64,000 nt of DNA from positions 62,001-126,000 of the forward strand of contig JALCPO010000001.1 in assembly GCA_022650455.1 (NCBI GenBank). Direction: 5' to 3'. Positions 26,022 through 35,581 of the stretch are shown here, piece by piece. The notes beneath the pieces are model-generated. The model saw only the letters and a list, made by a program, of their open reading frames with translations, was not told the origin of the DNA and did not search any database. The position numbers and the translations under genes were made by a program. This stretch comes from Oscillospiraceae bacterium (lineage in GTDB: Bacteria; Bacillota; Clostridia; Oscillospirales; Acutalibacteraceae). Each line of letters starts with the position of its first letter. The first letter of the stretch is position 1.

Positions 26022-27887
26022 TTATTTTACGATCGGCATGTCCCCGGGTTCGTGGGAAACGCCGTTGAAATAGATGTCGTACCAGACCAGGAAGGCGAAG
26101 ATCGTCCAGATCTTGCGGCTGTTGTCGCGTTTGTTGTGGTAGTGCGCGTCCAGAAGATCCACCAGCGCGTCGGTGTGGAAAAACTGCTCCGCCGTTTTGG
26201 ACGTGAACGCCTGCCTGACGATGTTGTAGTATTTTTCCTCGCGCAGCCAGACGCGGATGGGCACCGGGAAGCCGAGCTTCTTTTTCTGGGCGGTCGTTTC
26301 GGGCAGGTGGCGCATGGCCGCCTTGCGCAGGGCGTATTTGGTGTTCTGGCGGTTCACCTTCAGCCTGCGCGGAATGCGGGACGCGACCTCAAACACGCGG
26401 CGGTCCAGGAACGGGACGCGCAGCTCGAGGGAATTCGCCATGCTCATGCGGTCGGCTTTCAGCAGGATGTCCCCCGCGAGCCACACGTTGATGTCGAGGT
26501 ACTGCATTTTGGTCACGTCGTCCAGGCCCTGCGCACGGTCGTAAACCGGCTTTGTCAGGAGCTGGGGCGCCGTCGCGGGGATGTCCTCTTTCAGCAGCCG
26601 GTGCTTTTCCCGCATGGTGAACATGCTGCAGTTGCCGATGAACCGTTCCTCGACCGTCTTGGAGCCGCGGATCAGGAAGCTCTTGCCGCGGAACGAAAAC
26701 GGCAGCTTTTCCACAAACGCGGCGATCGCCCTGCGCAGGCCCCGCGGGAGCTTCTGGTAGGCGGCGAGGTCGTCCGGCTCGTGGTAGATGTTGTAGCCGC
26801 CGAACAGCTCGTCCGCGCCTTCGCCCGAAAGGACCACCTTGACGGACTGGCTCGCGATCTTCGAGACAAAGTACAGCGCAATGCAGGACGCGTCGGCGAG
26901 CGGCTGGTCCATGTGGTACTGTACCTTGCGGATGTTGCCCCAGTATTCCTCCGGCGTGATTACATGGGAATGGTGCTCGACGCCGATCTTCTGCGAAAGC
27001 TCCTTGGCGTAGCCGATCTCGTTGTATTTTTCGTCCCTGCCGAACCCGACGGTAAACGTTTTCTGGCCGGTAAAGTAGCTTGCCACATAGCTCGAGTCCA
27101 CGCCGCTCGAAAGAAAGCAGCCGACCTCCACGTCGCTGATGCGGTGCGCCGCAACGGAATCCTCAAAGACCTTTTCAATTTCGGAAACCGCCTGGTCCTC
27201 CGTCATGGAGTCGTCCGGCGCGAACTTCGGCTCCCAGTAGCGGTGCGTCTCCACCTTGCCGCCGCGGTACCACAGGTAATGCGCCGGGGGCAGGCAGTAG
27301 ACGCCCTCGAAAAACGTTTCGGGCGGAACCGGGTATTCGTAGGAAATATAGTTGTTCAGGGCGTTTTTGTTCAGCTTTTTCCCGAACCCCGGAAAGTCGA
27401 GAATGCTCTTGATCTCCGAAGCATAGACGAAATGCCCGTTCACCGTCGTGTAGTGCATCGGCTTGATGCCGAAAAAGTCGCGCGCGAGGAACAGGCTTTT
27501 TTCCTTCGTGTTCCAGACGGCGAACGCGAACATGCCGCGCAGCTTGTTCAGAAGCTCCTCGCCCCACTCCTCGAAGCCGTGGACGAGCACCTCGCTGTCC
27601 GTCTGGGTGTAGAACCGGTGCCCTTTGGCGGCGAGGATTTCCCTCAGCTGCCGGTAGTTGTAGATTTCGCCGTTGAACATCAGAACCAGCGACTTGTCCT
27701 CGTTGTAAATCGGCTGATCGCCCTGGTTCAGGTCGATGATGCTCAGGCGCCGGAACCCCATGGCGATGTCGGCGTCGGTATAAACGCCGCGGGAATCGGG
27801 CCCTCGGTGAGTGATCCGGTCCGTCATGGTTTGAATGACCGTGTCCCTGTCAATTACTTCTCCTGAAAATCCGACTAATCCGCACAT
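26022..27887 (-). CDS. asnB: Asparagine synthase (glutamine-hydrolysing)
   Basis: 621 residues. Cys2 (MCGLVGFSG) is the Ntn nucleophile of the glutaminase domain, with RGPDSRG and VLMFNGEIYNY typical of it. The C-terminal synthetase domain has the PP-loop SSGVDSSYVAS (about residue 260) that activates aspartate with ATP. The start is MCGLVG because the Cys must follow Met; AAAGGA lies 7 bases upstream. Its ribosome site overlaps the end of the CpXC gene, so the two are coupled. Clostridial AsnB paralogues can also amidate cell-wall meso-DAP, which cannot be excluded. Confidence 0.93.
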   Translation of the reverse strand: MCGLVGFSGEVIDRDTVIQTMTDRITHRGPDSRGVYTDADIAMGFRRLSIIDLNQGDQPIYNEDKSLVLMFNGEIYNYRQLREILAAKGHRFYTQTDSEVLVHGFEEWGEELLNKLRGMFAFAVWNTKEKSLFLARDFFGIKPMHYTTVNGHFVYASEIKSILDFPGFGKKLNKNALNNYISYEYPVPPETFFEGVYCLPPAHYLWYRGGKVETHRYWEPKFAPDDSMTEDQAVSEIEKVFEDSVAAHRISDVEVGCFLSSGVDSSYVASYFTGQKTFTVGFGRDEKYNEIGYAKELSQKIGVEHHSHVITPEEYWGNIRKVQYHMDQPLADASCIALYFVSKIASQSVKVVLSGEGADELFGGYNIYHEPDDLAAYQKLPRGLRRAIAAFVEKLPFSFRGKSFLIRGSKTVEERFIGNCSMFTMREKHRLLKEDIPATAPQLLTKPVYDRAQGLDDVTKMQYLDINVWLAGDILLKADRMSMANSLELRVPFLDRRVFEVASRIPRRLKVNRQNTKYALRKAAMRHLPETTAQKKKLGFPVPIRVWLREEKYYNIVRQAFTSKTAEQFFHTDALVDLLDAHYHNKRDNSRKIWTIFAFLVWYDIYFNGVSHEPGDMPIVK

Positions 27888-27888
27888 G

Positions 27889-28569
27889 CTAAATTCCTTT
27901 CTGGGTCTCTTGTTCCTTGTCGCTTCGGTATTCCTCCAGCAGGTCCTTCGCCGTGAGGGCGTCCACCGGAACAAAGCGGTTCCCCTCGTCCGGCTCCCGG
28001 CTTTTCGCGATCTCGAGCGACTTTTTGTAGGCGTCCATGCTGGTTTTGCGCAGGACCGGGTCCTTCCCGCCTTCCGGGAAAAAAGAAAAGCCGATCCTGT
28101 TTTCGCCTTCATCGGCAAAACAGAAATAGCCTTCCAGGGTTTTCCCGCCGTATTTTTTGTCCAGCACGCCCGCGAGGGCGTATTTGACCAGCTCGACCGC
28201 GTAGTCGTCGAGGCCCGCCTCGAAGATCAGGATTTTTTCCTTCAGCTCCGCGGGCGAGGAAACCACGCGCTTTTTCACGCCGGCAAGCTGCGGGAACTTT
28301 TCCCCCACGTCCACCGGCTGAAATTCCCTTCCGCTGCCGTTCGGCACCACATAGACCATAAACCGGCGCTCGCGGTCGTGGTAAAGGCATGGGTACACGA
28401 ACTGCGCGGCATAGCCGCATTCCGGGCATTTCCAGTCGAAAAGGGTTTCGTCCAGCACGCGGCCGCGCAGCTCCGGGTTGTCCTGCGCGCAGATACCGGG
28501 CCACATCTGCGTCCGGATTGCGGCCCCGCAGTGCGGGCAGCCGATGTCCTTACTCATCTGAGTCGACAT
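27889..28569 (-). CDS. CpXC domain protein
   Basis: 226-residue cytosolic protein. Two zinc-ribbon-like pairs (CPHCGA near residue 11 and CPECGY near 50) frame the CpXC domain, and a helical C-terminal region follows (ELKEKILIFEAGLDDYAVELVKY). The biochemical role of CpXC proteins is not established. Its stop codon is one base before the asnB start, so it forms a coupled two-gene unit with asnB. That hints at an amide or amino-acid metabolism link, which is inference. Confidence 0.8.
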   Translation of the reverse strand: MSTQMSKDIGCPHCGAAIRTQMWPGICAQDNPELRGRVLDETLFDWKCPECGYAAQFVYPCLYHDRERRFMVYVVPNGSGREFQPVDVGEKFPQLAGVKKRVVSSPAELKEKILIFEAGLDDYAVELVKYALAGVLDKKYGGKTLEGYFCFADEGENRIGFSFFPEGGKDPVLRKTSMDAYKKSLEIAKSREPDEGNRFVPVDALTAKDLLEEYRSDKEQETQKGI

Positions 28570-28663
28570 TCCCAGTCCGTCTCCTTCGTACTTTCCGTTA
28601 TTTTCTGCATTATTGGCTAATTATAACACACTGACATAAAAAAAGGAATAGACGAAATACTAC

Positions 28664-28692
28664 TGTTAATGCAGGAGAGATTGAGGTATAAT
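28664..28692 (+). promoter_or_regulatory. Promoter of the acidic-tail protein gene
   Basis: TGTTAA, a 17-base spacer and a consensus TATAAT, 46 bases upstream of the start. It is divergent from the CpXC-asnB unit, which starts at 28569. Confidence 0.65.
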
Positions 28693-28737
28693 AGAATAGA
28701 ATGGAAAGGAACCGCATCCGCGGCAGGAGGGATCCGA

Positions 28738-29271
28738 ATGGATTTTTTGAAGCAGGCAGCCAGTTCCGTGACGAAGGCGGTCAATTTTGTTTTGGACAAA
28801 AACCGCCGGTCGGCCATGATCAACCGGCTGAAAATCGTGATTAAGGATGAAAAGGAAGCGCAGGCGCGCGCCTATATCCGGCTGGGGAAATATTACTATG
28901 AAACCATGCGCGACGCGCAGAATACAGAGACGGAGCCGCTTTGCGCCGTAGTCGACAACACCGGGGAGCGCCTGAAGCGCGCCTACGCGAGGCTGGACGA
29001 ACTGGCGGCGCCGGCGCCAGGGTGCAGCTGCGGCGTGGGTCCGCAGGACGTTTACGAGGATGAGGAGCCGGAGACGGAATCCGAGAAGACGCAGCCGGAG
29101 GACGCTTCCGGTGAGGACCTCGATTCGCTCAGGCCCGAGATGGACGCCGGGCAGGAGGAAGCCGCCGACGACGGGGAATTCCTGCGCCCTTTTTCCGTCG
29201 TTCCGAACGACGGAAAAGGAGAAGACGGCGGCGAGCCTTCCGAGAATTCCACAGACGGCGACAAGCAGTAA
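28738..29271 (+). CDS. Conserved clostridial-type protein with acidic tail, 177 aa, unknown function
   Basis: The N-terminal 80 residues (MDFLKQAASSVTKAV, then INRLKIVIKDEKEAQARAYIRLGKYYYE) look like a helical, amphipathic domain found in many Clostridia. A Pro/Cys motif APAPGCSCG follows. From about residue 100 the protein is acidic, low-complexity and probably disordered. The start at 28738 follows GGCAGGAGG. No catalytic motif is seen. The amphipathic N-terminus might bind membrane or another protein; function unknown. Confidence 0.7.
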   Translation: MDFLKQAASSVTKAVNFVLDKNRRSAMINRLKIVIKDEKEAQARAYIRLGKYYYETMRDAQNTETEPLCAVVDNTGERLKRAYARLDELAAPAPGCSCGVGPQDVYEDEEPETESEKTQPEDASGEDLDSLRPEMDAGQEEAADDGEFLRPFSVVPNDGKGEDGGEPSENSTDGDKQ

Positions 29272-29287
29272 GACGGCGCCGAAATTG

Positions 29288-29322
29288 AACCGGCCCCCGG
29301 CTTTTCGCCGGGGGCCGGTTTT
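29288..29322 (+). terminator. Terminator before galE
   Basis: A 14-bp stem AACCGGCCCCCGGC / GCCGGGGGCCGGTT with a TTTTC loop, followed by TTGCGTTT. It acts on the + strand. Confidence 0.8.
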
Positions 29323-29334
29323 GCGTTTGGGATA

Positions 29335-30336
29335 TCAGTCCGGGTTCTTCCGGATGAAGTTCCAGCTGTCGCGGCACATGTCGTCCAGCGTATATTTGGC
29401 TTCCCAGCCGAGCTCGTTTTTCGCCCGGGTGCAGTCCGCGTAGCAGGTGGCGATGTCGCCCGCGCGGCGCGGGGTGACCCGGTAGGGGATTTTTACGCCG
29501 CTGGCGCGCTCGAACGCGTGGACCACGTCGAGCACCGAGCTGCCCTTTCCGGTGCCGAGGTTGAAGGCGCGGGCCCCGTTCAGGGAGTCGATTTTCTCGA
29601 GGGCCTTTGCATGGCCGGCGGCAAGGTCGCAGACGTGGATGTAGTCGCGCACGCCCGTCCCGTCCGGGGTCGGGTAGTCGTCGCCGAAAACGCGGAGTTC
29701 CGGCAGCTTGCCGACGGCGACCTTCATGATGTAGGGCATCAGGTTGTTCGGGATGCCGTTCGGGTTTTCGCCGATCAGTCCGCTTTGGTGCGCGCCGATG
29801 GGGTTGAAGTAGCGCAGGAGCGCGACCTTCCAGTCCCTTTCAGCGTGGCAGAGGTCGGTCAGGATCCGCTCGATCATCAGCTTTGTGGTGCCGTACGGAT
29901 TCGTTGTGGAAAGCGGCATGTCTTCGGTGAACGGGGCGGTGTTGTGCATGCCGTAGACCGTTGCGGAGGAGCTGAACACAAAGCGGCGGACGCCGTATCG
30001 CTTCATCAGGCGCAGGAGGTTGATGGTTCCCGCCAGGTTGTTGCGGTAATATTCAAGCGGCTTCTCGACGGATTCGCCGACGGCTTTGAGGCCGGCGAAA
30101 TGGATGACCGCGTCGATTTTGTTTTCCTTGAAGATTTTTTCAAACCCCTCGTAATCGAGCATGTCGCATTGGTAGGACGGGAATTTTTTGCCCGTGATGG
30201 ATTCGATCTTCCCGATGACTGCGGGCGAGGAGTTGCTGTAATTGTCCATCACGACGATGCCGTATCCGCTCCCGAGCAGTTCCACGCAGGTGTGCGAGCC
30301 GATGTAGCCGGCGCCTCCGGTAATCAATACGTTCAT
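29335..30336 (-). CDS. galE: UDP-glucose 4-epimerase
   Basis: 333-residue SDR-fold enzyme converting UDP-galactose to UDP-glucose in the Leloir pathway. The NAD-binding motif is ITGGAGYIGSH. The catalytic region has SSSATVYG and the YxxxK pair (NPYGTTKLMIE). The start ATG 30336 overlaps the galT stop (TGATG), with GGAG 11 bases upstream; a TTG one codon earlier is possible. It is the last gene of galK-galT-galE, and ends beside a terminator for the convergent gene. Confidence 0.96.
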   Translation of the reverse strand: MNVLITGGAGYIGSHTCVELLGSGYGIVVMDNYSNSSPAVIGKIESITGKKFPSYQCDMLDYEGFEKIFKENKIDAVIHFAGLKAVGESVEKPLEYYRNNLAGTINLLRLMKRYGVRRFVFSSSATVYGMHNTAPFTEDMPLSTTNPYGTTKLMIERILTDLCHAERDWKVALLRYFNPIGAHQSGLIGENPNGIPNNLMPYIMKVAVGKLPELRVFGDDYPTPDGTGVRDYIHVCDLAAGHAKALEKIDSLNGARAFNLGTGKGSSVLDVVHAFERASGVKIPYRVTPRRAGDIATCYADCTRAKNELGWEAKYTLDDMCRDSWNFIRKNPD

Positions 30337-31316
30337 CAATGCTGGTTCTCCTTTCGTTCCATAAAGCGGTTGTAGGCGGCGCGGAGTTCTTGTGCCGTGT
30401 CTTCCGGGCAGGTCGGGTTGCAGGCCGCCCAGGCTCCCGTTTCGCTGGAAGCGTTGAATTTCTGTTTTTCCGCGCTGCGCATGGGCGGGTAGAACTCAAT
30501 GTGAAAATGAAAATCCCTGGAGTAGTCGCCGCTGTTGACCGGCGCGTTGTGCATGCACATCATGTAGGGGAATTTGTAGCCGAACAGGCTGTCGAGCATC
30601 CCGGCGGTGTCGCGCACGGCAGTGCCGAGGTCTTTTTTTTCCTCCGCCGTAAAGTCGGTGATGTACTGCTTGTGCGCGTTGGACTGGATGTACACGCCGT
30701 AGGGGTATGCGGTGAAGAACGGGAGGAACACCGTAAAAGACCCGTTTTGGAAGATGACGCGCTTTTTTGCGTCCCGTTCGTTTTTCAGGTGGTCGCAGTA
30801 CAGGCAGCGGCCCGTCTGTTCATAATACTCCTTTGCGGATTTTGTTTCAAGCTCCAGCTTTTTCGGCAGGAACGAATACCCGTAGATCTGCCCGTGCGGG
30901 TGCGGCATGGTCACGCCCACCGCCTCGCCGCGGTTTTCGAAGATGAAGATATACTTGATTTTCGGGTCGGCGCGCATGGCGGAAAAACGCTCGCACCAGA
31001 GGTCGACCAGCTTGCCCATGTGGCGGTCGGAAAGCTCCGGCAGGGTTACCGTGTGCTCCGGGGAGTACAGGATCACCTCGCACTTGCCGTAGCAGGGCTT
31101 TGTCCGGAAAAAATCCGTCGCCACCGGGTCGGGCTCGGGCGGGTCCTGCCGGAGCGCCGGAAAGTCGTTGTCGTATTCCATGACCTCGTACTGCGGCACG
31201 TTGCCGGAAGAAGGGCAGAACGGGCACCAGCCCTTCGGCATCTGCGGGCGGTTCTGGCGGTTGGACGCCACCATCGTCCAGTCCCGGATGAACGGATCCC
31301 ATCTTAATTCAGCCAT
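30336..31316 (-). CDS. galT: Galactose-1-phosphate uridylyltransferase (HIT type)
   Basis: 326 residues. Exchanges UMP between UDP-glucose and galactose-1-phosphate through a uridylyl-His intermediate. The active-site motif is MPHPHGQIYGY. CPFC near residue 31 and the later CLYCDHLK supply zinc-type ligands. The C-terminal DFHFHIEFYPP is also typical. The start at 31316 follows GGAGG. It lies 136 bases after galK and overlaps galE. Confidence 0.95.
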   Translation of the reverse strand: MAELRWDPFIRDWTMVASNRQNRPQMPKGWCPFCPSSGNVPQYEVMEYDNDFPALRQDPPEPDPVATDFFRTKPCYGKCEVILYSPEHTVTLPELSDRHMGKLVDLWCERFSAMRADPKIKYIFIFENRGEAVGVTMPHPHGQIYGYSFLPKKLELETKSAKEYYEQTGRCLYCDHLKNERDAKKRVIFQNGSFTVFLPFFTAYPYGVYIQSNAHKQYITDFTAEEKKDLGTAVRDTAGMLDSLFGYKFPYMMCMHNAPVNSGDYSRDFHFHIEFYPPMRSAEKQKFNASSETGAWAACNPTCPEDTAQELRAAYNRFMERKENQH

Positions 31317-31452
31317 CTTGGAACCTCCTTCCCGGCCTTTTTCAAAAGGCCGGAGCGAAAACTTTATGGGAAAAATCTGAAAAGTAAAATTCTGTTCAAG
31401 GAAAAGCGATGTTTTGGGAAGGCCGGCCTTCCCGGTTTTCGGGGCATGGGAG

Positions 31453-32739
31453 TCAGAGGATCGCGGCCCCTCCGACGGGCCGCACGGCGAGCGGCCGGCA
31501 GCTTCCCTTGCCAAACACGGCTTCCATCTCCCGGGTGAATTCCGCAAGGAAAGCGTTGGGGACATAAGCCTGTACGGTGCCGGCAAAACCGCCGCCGTGG
31601 ACACGCCACGCGCCTCCGCGGTCCGCGAGCAGTCTCTCGCAGAGCGCGAGCGCGACCGAAACGCCCTGCTCCGCCACGTGGGAAGGCGAGTAGACGTTCT
31701 GCAGATACTGGAAGGAGGAGCGGCCGCTCTCGAGGACCAGCCGCTTAAACGCCTTGAAGTCTCCGGCCTTGAGCGCCGCGGCCTCTTTCAAAACACGTGC
31801 GTTTTCCGAGAAAAAGTGCATGGCGCGGAGCACGGCGCGGTCCCCCGCGGCGGCGCGCACGGCGGGGATGCGGGAATAGAATTCCGCTTCGTCCACCTGC
31901 GAAAGCAGCTTTTTGCCGAAGCAGGCGGCCGCCTGCTTCATCTCGGCGGGAATGGCGGCGTAGTCCGGCGTCAGGTCGGAGTGGCTTCCCTTGGTGTCCA
32001 CCATGCAGAGCCGGCAGCCGCATTTGGAAAAGTCGAACGGAATTTTCTCCGCGCGCGGATTTTCCGCGTCGGAGAAATCGATCAGCGCGAAGCCGCCGAT
32101 GGCGCTCGCCGCCTGGTCCATCAGGCCGCAGGGCTTGCCGAAGTATTCGTTTTCGGCGTACTGGCCGATCTGCGCCACCGCCAGCGGCGGGACTTCGTTC
32201 CGGCAGAAAAGCCCGTTGACGGCCGTCCCGATGAGCACCTCGAACGCCGCGGACGACGACAGCCCGGAGCCCGCGAGCACGTTTGACGTGGTGTAGGCGT
32301 GAAACCCGCCGATTTTGTAGCCGCGGTCGGCGAAGCCCTTGCAGATTCCCCGGATGATCGCCTTGGAGCCGCCCTCTTCCTCCGGTTTTCGGGCAAGGTC
32401 GCCCGCGTTCAGCGCGTCCTCCGGGAACCCCCGGGATTTCACGCGGATCTCGCCGCCTTCCGCGCGCGACGCGACCGCAACGGCGTCCAGATCGACGCCC
32501 GCGGCCAGAACGCGCCCGCCCTGGTGGTCGGTGTGGTTGCCTCCGATCTCCGTGCGCCCCGGCGCGCTGAAAATCCGGACGTCCCGGTCCGCTCCGAAGA
32601 GCGTTTCAAATTCTTCCAGGGCGCCGGCGATCCGCTCTCCCTTCGCGGCGGCTTCCTTTTCGCCGCACGCGTAGAGGCGTGCCAGCGTTTCGGCGCAGTC
32701 GCCGCGCAGAATCTTCTCTTTTGCCAGGTTTGGCGTCAT
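31453..32739 (-). CDS. galK: Galactokinase
   Basis: 428-residue GHMP-family kinase phosphorylating galactose at C1. The galactokinase signature is GRTEIGGNHTDHQGG, a variant of GRxNLIGEHTDY. The GHMP ATP loop is VLAGSGLSSSAAFEV. WRVHGGGFAGTVQAYV is motif 3. The start at 32739 follows GGAGGG. The substrate signature varies at several positions from E. coli GalK, but the operon with galT and galE makes galactose the likely substrate. Confidence 0.92.
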   Translation of the reverse strand: MTPNLAKEKILRGDCAETLARLYACGEKEAAAKGERIAGALEEFETLFGADRDVRIFSAPGRTEIGGNHTDHQGGRVLAAGVDLDAVAVASRAEGGEIRVKSRGFPEDALNAGDLARKPEEEGGSKAIIRGICKGFADRGYKIGGFHAYTTSNVLAGSGLSSSAAFEVLIGTAVNGLFCRNEVPPLAVAQIGQYAENEYFGKPCGLMDQAASAIGGFALIDFSDAENPRAEKIPFDFSKCGCRLCMVDTKGSHSDLTPDYAAIPAEMKQAAACFGKKLLSQVDEAEFYSRIPAVRAAAGDRAVLRAMHFFSENARVLKEAAALKAGDFKAFKRLVLESGRSSFQYLQNVYSPSHVAEQGVSVALALCERLLADRGGAWRVHGGGFAGTVQAYVPNAFLAEFTREMEAVFGKGSCRPLAVRPVGGAAIL

Positions 32740-32925
32740 ACAATCCCCTCCATTTTTCCTCTGCCTTTCTTTTTCCGGTTTTATTTTAAGCCCGGCGCGA
32801 AAGTTTCGCAATTGCATATCGTATCAGCTATATGGATATTTGATGCATCACGGTCCGGAAAAATGTGCGGGGTATATTTTCCCGGCACCGTGGATACCAT
32901 AAAGGAAACGGCGGGAGGGATAACA
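32740..32925. other. Divergent control region between galK and gerKA
   Basis: 186 bases with no gene. An AT-richer stretch near 32810-32850 (GCATATCGTATCAGCTATATGG) could hold the promoters; it includes GCATA, a forespore sigma -35-like word, but no convincing -10 at the right distance. Confidence 0.3.
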
Positions 32926-34425
32926 ATGGAAAACCGCGGCGGCTTCGGCAGCGCAAAACTGCCTTCCGACGAGCTGAAAACCAACCTGGAATACATCCGC
33001 AACCTTTTTACCGGCGACGAGACGATCCAGTTCCGCCACCTGACGAGCCCGTACCAAACGGACTGGCGGTTCTGCCTGGTTTACGCCGACGGGATGGTCA
33101 ACAACCGGATCGTCAACGCCGACGTGATCCGTCCCCTGCTGGAGTACCGGTTCCCGGAGCGGCCCGGCGACCCGGCGGAGTTTATTTCCCAGCACGTCAT
33201 GTTTTCCGACGGCTCGGAAAAGACGGCTGAAGTGGAGAAGATCGTGCAGGGCCTTGTGTATGGCGACTCGGTTCTGCTGATCGACGGCTGTGCCGAAGCG
33301 CTGGTCCTCAACACGAAAGGGTGGGCCATGCGCTCCATTGAGGAGCCGGAAAGCGAGCGGTCCCTCCGCGGCCCGCGCGAAGGGTTCAACGAGTCCATCC
33401 TGACGAACCTCTCCATGCTGCGGCGCAAGCTCCGGACACCGGACCTGAAGTTTCATTACCGGACGTTCGGCCGCCGGAGCCGGACCAAAATCTGCGTCTG
33501 CTACCTGGATTCCCTTATCAATCACGACGTTCTCACGGAGCTGGAAAAACGGCTGGACGACATCGACATTGACGCGACGCTGGATTCCAACTACATCACC
33601 GAGATCATCCGGGACAAAACCTATTCGCCGGTCAAGACGATCGGCAGCACCGAACGCCCCGACGTGGTTGCGTCCAAGCTGCTGGAAGGCCGCATCGCCC
33701 TGTTTGTGGACGGGTCGCCCACGGTGCTGACCATGCCGCACCTTTTTATCGAGCATTTTCAGGCGGACGAGGATTACTACATCAACTATGTGTTTGCGTC
33801 GATCGGCAGGATGCTCCGGATTTTATCGTTTTTTGTTTCCATCAGCATGCCGGCCATTTACGTTGCCCTTGTCACCTTTCACCAGGAGATGCTGCCGACC
33901 CCCTCGCTTCTGAGCATCATTACGGCGCGGCAGGGCGTGCCTTTTCCCACGGCACTGGAAACGCTCTTTATGATCATCGTGTTCGAGATGCTCCGGGAGT
34001 CCGGGGCGCGCATGCCGGGCCTGATGGGGCAGGCGCTCAGCATCGTGGGCGCTCTGGTCATCGGGCAGGCGGCCGTCGATGCGAAGATTGTGAGCGCGCC
34101 GATCATTATTATTGTGGCGTTTACGGGGATCGCCGGCCTCATGGTGCCGAAAATCAAGGGGTTCGTCATCATGATGCGGTTCCTGCTGCTGGGCTTTTCC
34201 TGCGTTCTTGGGATTTACGGGTATCTTCTGGGCGTCATAGCCATGCTGACGGCCCTGTTCGGCACCTCGTCCTTCGGGGTGCCCATTATGCCGGACGTTT
34301 ACGCGGACGACGCGCAGGATTACAAAGACATCTACTGGCGCACGTCCTGGAAAAAGATGCTGCGGAGACCGAAATTGCTTTCCTGGAACCATAATCGGCA
34401 GGCGACGAAGGGGAAGGCGAAATGA
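32926..34425 (+). CDS. gerKA: Spore germination receptor subunit A (GerA family)
   Basis: 499-residue A subunit of a germinant receptor in the spore inner membrane. The large N-terminal cytosolic domain (about 1-290) has family blocks such as YADGMVNNRIVNADVI, YLDSLINHDVL and IGSTERPDVVASKLLEGRIALFVDGSP. The C-terminal half has about five membrane segments (MLRILSFFVSISMPAIYVAL, ALSIVGALVIGQAAVDA). It overlaps gerKC by four bases. Expression is expected in the forespore. Germinant unknown. Confidence 0.93.
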   Translation: MENRGGFGSAKLPSDELKTNLEYIRNLFTGDETIQFRHLTSPYQTDWRFCLVYADGMVNNRIVNADVIRPLLEYRFPERPGDPAEFISQHVMFSDGSEKTAEVEKIVQGLVYGDSVLLIDGCAEALVLNTKGWAMRSIEEPESERSLRGPREGFNESILTNLSMLRRKLRTPDLKFHYRTFGRRSRTKICVCYLDSLINHDVLTELEKRLDDIDIDATLDSNYITEIIRDKTYSPVKTIGSTERPDVVASKLLEGRIALFVDGSPTVLTMPHLFIEHFQADEDYYINYVFASIGRMLRILSFFVSISMPAIYVALVTFHQEMLPTPSLLSIITARQGVPFPTALETLFMIIVFEMLRESGARMPGLMGQALSIVGALVIGQAAVDAKIVSAPIIIIVAFTGIAGLMVPKIKGFVIMMRFLLLGFSCVLGIYGYLLGVIAMLTALFGTSSFGVPIMPDVYADDAQDYKDIYWRTSWKKMLRRPKLLSWNHNRQATKGKAK

Positions 34426-35579
34426 AGCCTTGGAAAAAAATCGTCCTGGCTTTGGAGACAGTTCTGGTTCTGAGCCTGTGCGTCGGGTGCTGGAATTACC
34501 ACGAGGTGGAGAATTACACAATCATAGCAGGTCTGGCCATCGACAAGGGCACGGGCGGGCACAAGTACCACCTTACGTTTGAATGCATCAGCCTGATGGG
34601 CGGCAAGGACACTCCTCCCCAGCCGGTGCTGATCGAGGCGGACGGGGATACGATCTTCGACGCGGTCCGCGGTACGATTTCCATGACCGACAAAAAGCTC
34701 TACTTCAGCGACTGCAAGGTGGTGATCCTCAGCAAAGAAATCGCCGAAAACGGAATCAAACCTTTAATGGATTTTTTCATCCGGGATTCGGAGCCCCGGC
34801 TCACCCTGAATTTTCTGGTTTCGGACGAGCCCACCGCCGGTGAGGTCTTTCGGCCGAAACTCGCCTCGCAGCAGCCCGTTTCCTACCAGATTGCGGGGAT
34901 GCTCCAGTCGCAGTACGCCCTGGGGCGCGTGCTGGCGATCCCCCTGTACCAGATGTACGACATTTTGGGCTGCAGCGAGACCTGCGATGAAAGTCTGACC
35001 CTGCCGAATGTCCGCGTGGTGAAAACCAAAGGCAGCGAAATGGTTCAGACATCCAACAATGTCGTTTTCCACCAGGATAAAATGGTCGGGACCTTACCGG
35101 AAGAGGACGGGATCTACTACCTGATGCTGAGAAACAAACTCAGCGGCGGCCTGATCGTCACCGGACCGGACGGCGGAAAAGACATCACTCTTGAGATTCT
35201 GAAAAGCAGCGCCAGCATACGGCCGGAAGTTTCGGGTACGAACGCCACGATGAAGATTGCGATTCAGGTGAACGCGGCCCTTGCGGAAGAAAATACGGAC
35301 AGCCTGCAATACAACTTGGCAAACGAGAAATTTCGGAAGGTGGAGAAAATGGGAGCGGAAACGATTGAACAGAATGTGAAGAAGCTGGTTGCCGACGACC
35401 AGAAAGACTATGGAGCCGATATTTTCGGGTTTGGCAAAAGAATCTATGAAGACAACTATTCGGACTGGAAAGCTCTTTCCCCCCGTTGGGAGAAAGTTTT
35501 TCCGAAAGTGAAATGCGAGGTTCACGCCGAAGTCCGGTTGAAAAACGCTGCCAGGGCGTACCCGAAAGAAGGGACTTAG
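34422..35579 (+). CDS. gerKC: Spore germination receptor subunit C, Ger(x)C lipoprotein
   Basis: 385-residue lipoprotein. A signal peptide ends in LCVGC (lipobox) and is followed by WNYHEVENYTIIAGLAID, the Ger(x)C N-terminal hallmark (usually GCWDxxEL..). Three alternating domains follow (e.g. SDCKVVILSKEIAENGIKPLMDFFIRD). It sits on the outer face of the inner spore membrane with the A and B subunits. The start overlaps the gerKA stop (ATGA). Confidence 0.92.
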   Translation: MKPWKKIVLALETVLVLSLCVGCWNYHEVENYTIIAGLAIDKGTGGHKYHLTFECISLMGGKDTPPQPVLIEADGDTIFDAVRGTISMTDKKLYFSDCKVVILSKEIAENGIKPLMDFFIRDSEPRLTLNFLVSDEPTAGEVFRPKLASQQPVSYQIAGMLQSQYALGRVLAIPLYQMYDILGCSETCDESLTLPNVRVVKTKGSEMVQTSNNVVFHQDKMVGTLPEEDGIYYLMLRNKLSGGLIVTGPDGGKDITLEILKSSASIRPEVSGTNATMKIAIQVNAALAEENTDSLQYNLANEKFRKVEKMGAETIEQNVKKLVADDQKDYGADIFGFGKRIYEDNYSDWKALSPRWEKVFPKVKCEVHAEVRLKNAARAYPKEGT

Positions 35580-35581
35580 GC

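Noticed and set aside
25986-27866. 626-codon open frame on the + strand
   Set aside because: Antisense shadow of asnB. asnB has every catalytic motif.
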